Assembly (NCBI RefSeq): GCF_016758175.1
Contig: NZ_QYAB01000001.1
Coordinates: forward strand, 1,715,850 to 1,779,849
DNA from: Leucobacter zeae
GTDB lineage: Bacteria; Actinomycetota; Actinomycetes; Actinomycetales; Microbacteriaceae
Reading direction: 5' to 3'
Length of the DNA stretch: 64,000 bases
The notes under the pieces were generated by a model. The model made no database searches and was not told the DNA's origin. It saw nothing but the letters and a program-made list of their open reading frames with translations. A program made the translations under genes and the position numbers. Shown piece by piece: positions 59,514 through 64,000 of this stretch. Numbering within the stretch: position 1 is the stretch's first letter; every line of letters starts with the position of its first letter.

Positions 59514-61241
59514 ATGAAGCCATTCGATCCGCGGCTGCTCCGCTACGCCCGGGCCGCGCGCGGGGTCCTCCTCGTCGGCGCCGGTCTCGGGGCCGCGCGG
59601 ACCCTCGCGATCCTGCTGTGGAGCTGGTGCCTCGCGCAGTCGCTCGCGGTCGTGCTGCTGCCGGTGCTCGGGAACGACGGGGCGGCGAGCGGGGAGGGCC
59701 CAACGGGGCGGGTCGCCGAGGGCGCTGCTCCCGCTGCGGCGCTGCCGCTGATCCTCGCGGCCGCGGCCGCAGCGGTCGTGGTCCGCTCGGCGGCCTCCTG
59801 GGGCATGGACGCCGTGGCCGCGCGCGGGGCGATCCGCGTGAAGTCGGAGCTGCGCGGCGCCGCGCTCGACGCGCTCGACTCCCGTTCGCCGGTGCGGACC
59901 GACGGACGCTCTGACGCCCGGCTCACCACGATGCTCGGACGCGGGCTCGACGCGCTCGACGGGTACTTCTCCGGCTACGTGCCGCAGCTGATCCTGACGG
60001 CGGTCGCGACGCCCGTGCTCGTGCTGGCGGTGCTCCTCGCCGACCCGACCAGCGCGGTCGTCGTGCTCGTCGTCTTCCCCGTGATCCCGATCTTCATGGT
60101 CCTCATCGGTCTCGCCACTCAGGCGGTGCAGGACCGGCAGTGGCAGCAGCTCCAGCGGCTCTCGTCGTCCTTCCTCGACGTGGTCGCCGGCCTCCCGACC
60201 CTCAAGATCTTCGGCAGGGAGCGCCGGCAGCGGGAGCGCATGGCCCGCGAGGCCGACGAGTACCGCTCGCGCACGATGCGGGTGCTGCGCGTGACCTTCC
60301 TCTCGGGATTCGTCATGGACCTGGCGGGCACGTTCTCGATCGCGCTCGTCGCCGTCACGGTGGGGACGCGGGTCGTCGTCGGGGAGTTCCCGCTCGCCCT
60401 CGGCCTCTTCGTGCTGCTGCTCCTGCCCGAGGTCTTCATCCCCATCAGGCAGGTCGGCGCGGCGTTCCACGCATCTGCGGAGGGTCTCGCCGCCGCCGAC
60501 GAGGTCTTCGCGCTGATCGAGGGCGACCCCGCAACCGGAGGCGCCTCCTCCGACGCTCCGCGGGAGCGCGGCGATGCTTCCGTCATCCTGCGGGAGCGCA
60601 GCGACTCGCGGGATCCAGACCCCGTGATCGTGCTGACCGACGTGCGCGTCGCGCTCGGCGGCCGGGAGGTCGTCGGCCCGGTGTCGTTCGAGGTGCGCCG
60701 AGGCGAGGTCGTCGCGCTCGCAGGGCCGTCGGGGGCGGGCAAGTCCACGCTGCTCGCGACGCTGCTCGGCTTCGTCACGCCGTGCTCTGGCACGGTCGCG
60801 GGGCCCGACACCGTCGCATGGGTGGGGCAGCGCGCCGGGCTCCTGCAGGGCACTGTGGCCGAGAACGTCGCGCTCGGCACCCGATCGGACGGCGCCGACG
60901 GGATCGACGGCTCCCGCGTCTCCGCGGCGCTCTCGGACGCCGGGCTGCCCGGGTTCGCGCACGACCTGGCGCTCGGCGCCGGCGGCGGGGGCGTCTCGGG
61001 CGGGCAAGCGCAGCGGATCGCGATCGCTCGCGCCCTCTACCGCGCGCGCGAGCTCGGAGCCCCCGCGCTGCTGCTCGACGAGCCCACCTCGGCGCTCGAC
61101 GCCGCGCACGAGGCGGTCGTCTGCGGAGCGCTCCGTCGCGAGGCGGATGCCGGCAGGGCGGTGCTCGTGGTCAGTCACCGCGAGGCCGTGCTGGGCGCTG
61201 CCGATCGCGTGGTGCGGATCGGGGCGGAGGTGCCCGCGTGA
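59514..61241 (+). CDS. cydD: ABC exporter subunit CydD
   Basis: CydD (575 aa) is half of the CydDC thiol exporter needed to assemble cytochrome bd. A six-TM domain fills roughly residues 15-325. The nucleotide-binding domain from about residue 371 has Walker A GPSGAGKST, signature VSGGQAQRIAIARAL, and Walker B LLLDEPTSALDA. Between these, residues about 345-370 are translated from a copy of the dispersed repeat (ASVILRERSDSRDPDP). It overlaps cydC by 4 nt. Confidence 0.93.
   Translation: MKPFDPRLLRYARAARGVLLVGAGLGAARTLAILLWSWCLAQSLAVVLLPVLGNDGAASGEGPTGRVAEGAAPAAALPLILAAAAAAVVVRSAASWGMDAVAARGAIRVKSELRGAALDALDSRSPVRTDGRSDARLTTMLGRGLDALDGYFSGYVPQLILTAVATPVLVLAVLLADPTSAVVVLVVFPVIPIFMVLIGLATQAVQDRQWQQLQRLSSSFLDVVAGLPTLKIFGRERRQRERMAREADEYRSRTMRVLRVTFLSGFVMDLAGTFSIALVAVTVGTRVVVGEFPLALGLFVLLLLPEVFIPIRQVGAAFHASAEGLAAADEVFALIEGDPATGGASSDAPRERGDASVILRERSDSRDPDPVIVLTDVRVALGGREVVGPVSFEVRRGEVVALAGPSGAGKSTLLATLLGFVTPCSGTVAGPDTVAWVGQRAGLLQGTVAENVALGTRSDGADGIDGSRVSAALSDAGLPGFAHDLALGAGGGGVSGGQAQRIAIARALYRARELGAPALLLDEPTSALDAAHEAVVCGALRREADAGRAVLVVSHREAVLGAADRVVRIGAEVPA
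60554..60619 (+). repeat. Dispersed repeat, copy C, within cydD
   Basis: The unit at 60582-60619 differs from copies A and B at only a few positions. A partial unit precedes it at 60554-60575, as at the other loci. It reads in frame with no stop and codes for the linker between the TM and ATPase domains. The outer arms ATCCTGCG and CGCGGGAT keep pairing with one G-T wobble. Confidence 0.85.
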
Positions 61242-63013
61242 GCCGCTCGGCGAACCGCGCTCCGGCGCCCGCCTCCGCCGCCTCCGTGCTCCGCGGTGCG
61301 GTGCCGCGCGCCGCGCGCCGAGCGCCTGGCATCCTGTTCGGGGTGCTCGCCGACGCGTGCGTCGTCGGGCTCCTCGGGCTCAGCATGTGGCTCATCGTCC
61401 GCTCAGGCGAGCAGCCGCCCATCCTGCACCTCACCTTCGCGATCGTCGGCGTGCGCGCGCTCGCGATCGGTCGCGCGGCGTTCCGGTACGCCGAACGCCT
61501 CGCGAGCCACGATGCGGCGCTCGCACAGATCGCGGCCCTCCGCGCGAGCACCTTCGACGCGCTGGTGCCGCGCATCCCCGGTGCGCTCGACTCGCGCCGC
61601 CGCGGCGAGGTGCTCGCGACTTTCGTCGACGATGTGGACCAGCTGCAGGACGAGGCGGTGCGCGTCCGCCAGCCGCTCGTCGTGAGCGGGTTTGTCGTCG
61701 CGCTGAGCCTCATCGCGGTGGCGCTGCTGTCACCGGTGGCGGCCCTCGTGCTGACGGTCGTGCTCGGCGCGGCGGGGGCGGCCGCGGTCGCGCTCGCGAA
61801 CCGAATCTCCGCGGCGGACGACCGCGAGCTCGCAGCGGCGCGGGCCGGTCTCGTCGACGCCCTGCTCGACCGATTCGCAGCCGCCGAGGTGCTCGCGGCG
61901 TTCGGTGGGCTCGGGGCGCAGCGACGCCGGATCGCGCAGGCCGAGGACCGGCTCGCCCGGGTGCAGCAGCGGCGCGCGCGTTCCGCCGGGCTGTCGGGAG
62001 CGGTGCTCTCGTTCGGCGCGGGTATCGCCTCGCTGATCATCCTGCTCGCGCTGCTGCCCGGAATCACGGGGTCCTCGGCCGCACCTGCGCCGTCGGCGCC
62101 GGTGATCGCGGCGCTCGTGGTGGTCCCTGCCGCGGTGTTCGAGGTGTTCGCGCAGGTGCCCGTGGCGCTCGCGGCCCGTCGCGTCGTCCGGGCGAGCGCT
62201 GCGCGCGTCGCGGACCTCGTCGGGGCTCCGATCCCGATCGAGGTCCCGACGGAGATCCCGCTCGAATCTCCCGCAGTGTCCGCCGACGGCTCCTGCGCTC
62301 CCGGTGCGGTCGCGGTCGCTCCTCCGCGGGACGCGTCGGTGCCGGGTGCGCCGCCGCTGATCGCGGTGCGAGACCTCGTGGTGCGCCGTCCCGGCCGCGC
62401 CGAGCCCGTCGTGAACGGGATCGACTTCGAATTGCGCGCGGGGGAGACGGTCGTCGTGACCGGCGAGAGCGGCTCGGGGAAGACGAGCCTCGCCGAGGCG
62501 ATGGTCGGGTTCCTCGCATACGGCGGCTCCTACCGCGTCCGGGGAGTCGAGGCCGCCGCGATGCCCCCGGCCGAGCTCAGGTCCGTGGTCGGGCTCTGCG
62601 AGCAGCAGCCGCACCTCTTCGACACCGATCTGCGCCAGAACCTCAGGTTCGCGAGCGATCGCGACGGTTCCGGCGGCGCCGACGACGCCGTGCTCCTCGC
62701 TGCGCTCGAGCGCGTGGGTCTCGGCGGATGGGTCGAGGAACGCGGTGGGCTCGACGCGCCGGTGGGCGAGCGCGGTGCGCTCGTGTCGGGCGGCCAGGCG
62801 CAGCGCATCGCCCTCGCGCGCGCGATCCTCGCCGACTTCCCCGTCGTGATCCTCGACGAACCCACCGCCGGGGTCGACCGCGAAGTCGCCGACCGGCTGC
62901 TTCGCGACCTGCTCGGAGCGGTCCCGCCGGATCGGGCCGTGATGCTCATCACGCACACCGATCTTCCCGACGGGCTCGCTCCGCGCCGACTCGTGCTGGG
63001 GCGATCGCGCTGA
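61238..63013 (+). CDS. cydC: ABC exporter subunit CydC
   Basis: CydC (591 aa) is the partner of CydD. The TM domain spans residues about 20-330 (the ERLASHDAALAQIAALR region is typical of CydC). The ATPase has Walker A TGESGSGKTSL, signature LVSGGQAQRIALARA, and Walker B VVILDEPTAGVDR. The GTG start overlaps the cydD stop. A Pro/Ala-rich linker of about 50 residues separates the two domains. Confidence 0.93.
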   Translation: MSRSANRAPAPASAASVLRGAVPRAARRAPGILFGVLADACVVGLLGLSMWLIVRSGEQPPILHLTFAIVGVRALAIGRAAFRYAERLASHDAALAQIAALRASTFDALVPRIPGALDSRRRGEVLATFVDDVDQLQDEAVRVRQPLVVSGFVVALSLIAVALLSPVAALVLTVVLGAAGAAAVALANRISAADDRELAAARAGLVDALLDRFAAAEVLAAFGGLGAQRRRIAQAEDRLARVQQRRARSAGLSGAVLSFGAGIASLIILLALLPGITGSSAAPAPSAPVIAALVVVPAAVFEVFAQVPVALAARRVVRASAARVADLVGAPIPIEVPTEIPLESPAVSADGSCAPGAVAVAPPRDASVPGAPPLIAVRDLVVRRPGRAEPVVNGIDFELRAGETVVVTGESGSGKTSLAEAMVGFLAYGGSYRVRGVEAAAMPPAELRSVVGLCEQQPHLFDTDLRQNLRFASDRDGSGGADDAVLLAALERVGLGGWVEERGGLDAPVGERGALVSGGQAQRIALARAILADFPVVILDEPTAGVDREVADRLLRDLLGAVPPDRAVMLITHTDLPDGLAPRRLVLGRSR

Positions 63014-63040
63014 AGCGGGATGGGGGCAGAGCCGACGCGG

Positions 63041-63271
63041 CTACTGCGCCGCCTCCGACTTGCGCGGCCTCCCGCGCCTCGGCATGGGGCGCGCACCGGG
63101 GTCGCGCCCGGCCTCGGCGAGAGCCCGGCGCAGCAGCACCTCGATCTGCGCGTTCACCGAGCGCAGGTCGTCGGCGGCCCATTTCGCCACCGCCGCGTGC
63201 ACGGCCGGGTCGAGCCGCAGCAGGACCTGCTTCCTGCTGCGGCTCGACCCGGTGGGATCCTGCTCGGACAT
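63041..63271 (-). CDS. Ribbon-helix-helix (Arc-like) protein
   Basis: A 76-aa protein with an RHH domain: beta strand KQVLLRLDPAVHAAVAKWA, then helix SVNAQIEVLLRRALAEAG. The C-terminal tail RRGRPRKSE is AT-hook-like and basic. It starts 1 nt after the SPFH gene's stop, so the two are co-transcribed. It resembles small DNA-binding proteins often paired with SPFH genes; no toxin gene is seen. Confidence 0.78.
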   Translation of the reverse strand: MSEQDPTGSSRSRKQVLLRLDPAVHAAVAKWAADDLRSVNAQIEVLLRRALAEAGRDPGARPMPRRGRPRKSEAAQ

Positions 63272-63272
63272 G

Positions 63273-64000
63273 TCAGCTGTACAGGGATCCCGTGTTGATG
63301 ACCGGGGTCGCGCGCTGATCGCTCGTCAGCACGAGCAGCAGGTTCGAGACCATCTGCGCGCGACGCTCGTCGTCGAGGGTCACGATGCCCTCGTCGTCGA
63401 GCCGAGAGAGCGCCTGGTCGACCATCGTCACCGCCCCCTCGACGATCTTCTCGCGCGCGGCGATGACGGCGCTCGCCTGCTGGCGCTGCAGCATGGCCTG
63501 GGCGATCTCGGGGGCGTAGGCGAGGGAGGAGATGCGCACCTCGAGCACCTCGAGGCCCGCGATCGCCACGCGGGCGGCGACCTCGTCGGCGAGCTCGGAG
63601 GAGACGATGTCGGTGCTGCCGCGCAGCGAGAGCTCACCGGGGTCGGGCTCGTCGTACGGGTGCGTGGTCGCGACGTGGCGCAGCGCCGCTTCCGCCTGGG
63701 TCTCGATGAACTCGGTGTAGGCCTCGACCGCGAAGACGGCCTTCGCCGTGTCGGCGACCTGCCAGACGACGATCGCCGCGATGTGGATCGGGTTGCCGTC
63801 GGAGTCGTTGACCTTGAGCTCGTTCGTCTCGAAGTTGTGCACGCGCACGGAGACCTTGCGACCCGTGGTGAACGGGGCGACGAAGCTGATGCCGTTGCTC
63901 CGCACCGTCCCGACGTACCGTCCGAAGAACTGACGCACCGAGGTCTGACCCGGCGCGACGATGGTGAACATGGTGAAGATCAGGACCGCCACGATGACGC
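63273..64000 (-). CDS. SPFH/band-7 domain protein, 5' truncated
   Basis: The coding frame runs off the window end, so the N-terminus is missing; about 242 residues are present. It shows a TM segment at the visible start, then an SPFH domain: [36 protein letters not shown], and [22 protein letters not shown] leading to a helical tail. Such proteins scaffold membrane microdomains. The next gene is the RHH protein. Confidence 0.88.
   Translation of the reverse strand, partial: VIVAVLIFTMFTIVAPGQTSVRQFFGRYVGTVRSNGISFVAPFTTGRKVSVRVHNFETNELKVNDSDGNPIHIAAIVVWQVADTAKAVFAVEAYTEFIETQAEAALRHVATTHPYDEPDPGELSLRGSTDIVSSELADEVAARVAIAGLEVLEVRISSLAYAPEIAQAMLQRQQASAVIAAREKIVEGAVTMVDQALSRLDDEGIVTLDDERRAQMVSNLLLVLTSDQRATPVINTGSLYS

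Noticed and set aside
63041..63271. Antitoxin of a toxin-antitoxin pair
   Set aside because: An RHH domain alone is not enough; the neighbours are an SPFH protein and cydC, with no toxin-like gene.
1..64000. tRNA, rRNA, SRP RNA, tmRNA and known riboswitches
   Set aside because: All gaps are under 300 bp and I recognised no such fold or conserved sequence in them, including next to ffh and thiL.

Overview
The window is about 70% GC with dense, short-spaced genes. Many ATG/GTG starts lie 6-7 nt after a TAnnnT -10 box. Protein content (actinobacterial MurT/GatD, DUF3515 lipoprotein, DUF177-L32, SCO4848-like membrane protein) and the gene order leuCD-murA-plsC-gpsA-ddl-thiL and coaD-DUF177-rpmF-rnc-mutM-smc point to a high-GC actinobacterium. 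Microbacteriaceae, perhaps a Leucobacter-like genus, is the best guess, but the genus is inference. It looks like ordinary chromosome. I see no tRNA, rRNA, CRISPR array, prophage or transposase.

Layout. 1-8 kb: end of leucine biosynthesis (leuC, leuD), then murA, plsC, gpsA, ddl, a DUF3515 lipoprotein and thiL. 8-12.7 kb: a divergent PucR regulator with gabT and gabD (GABA catabolism). 12.7-15.6 kb: rsmD and recG, back to back. 15.7-19.8 kb: an ABC exporter and a NarL-type two-component system, inserted before coaD. 19.9-23.1 kb: coaD, DUF177, rpmF, rnc, mutM. 23.2-26.9 kb: seven small accessory genes. 27-30.7 kb: smc. 30.8-40.8 kb: a solute-uptake district with a LivK-type lipoprotein, an APC permease plus proline iminopeptidase under a divergent GntR regulator, an acetamidase/formamidase, and livHMGF. 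41-44.3 kb: ftsY and ffh around an AlkD-like gene. 44.3-49.5 kb: two tandem paralogous membrane proteins of unknown function and a peptidase pair. 49.7-53.9 kb: rpsP-khpA-rimM-trmD, then murT-gatD. 54-56.7 kb: YceI, and an App1-like phosphatase with a FUSC membrane protein. 57-63 kb: cytochrome bd oxidase and its assembly exporter (cydAB, cydDC). The end holds a ribbon-helix-helix protein and a truncated SPFH/band-7 protein.

The most notable non-coding signals are: (i) a dispersed repeat of about 37 nt, in two identical intergenic copies (before thiL and mutM), with a third, diverged copy translated in frame inside cydD; (ii) two TCGACGTCGA palindromes 22 bp apart upstream of cydA; (iii) a recurrent leaderless-promoter architecture; (iv) long, perfectly palindromic terminators with no U tract. 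The most unusual protein is a LivH permease carrying a predicted secreted beta-sandwich domain and a long Ala/Pro linker at its N-terminus. I found no convincing undescribed multi-gene defence or mobile system.
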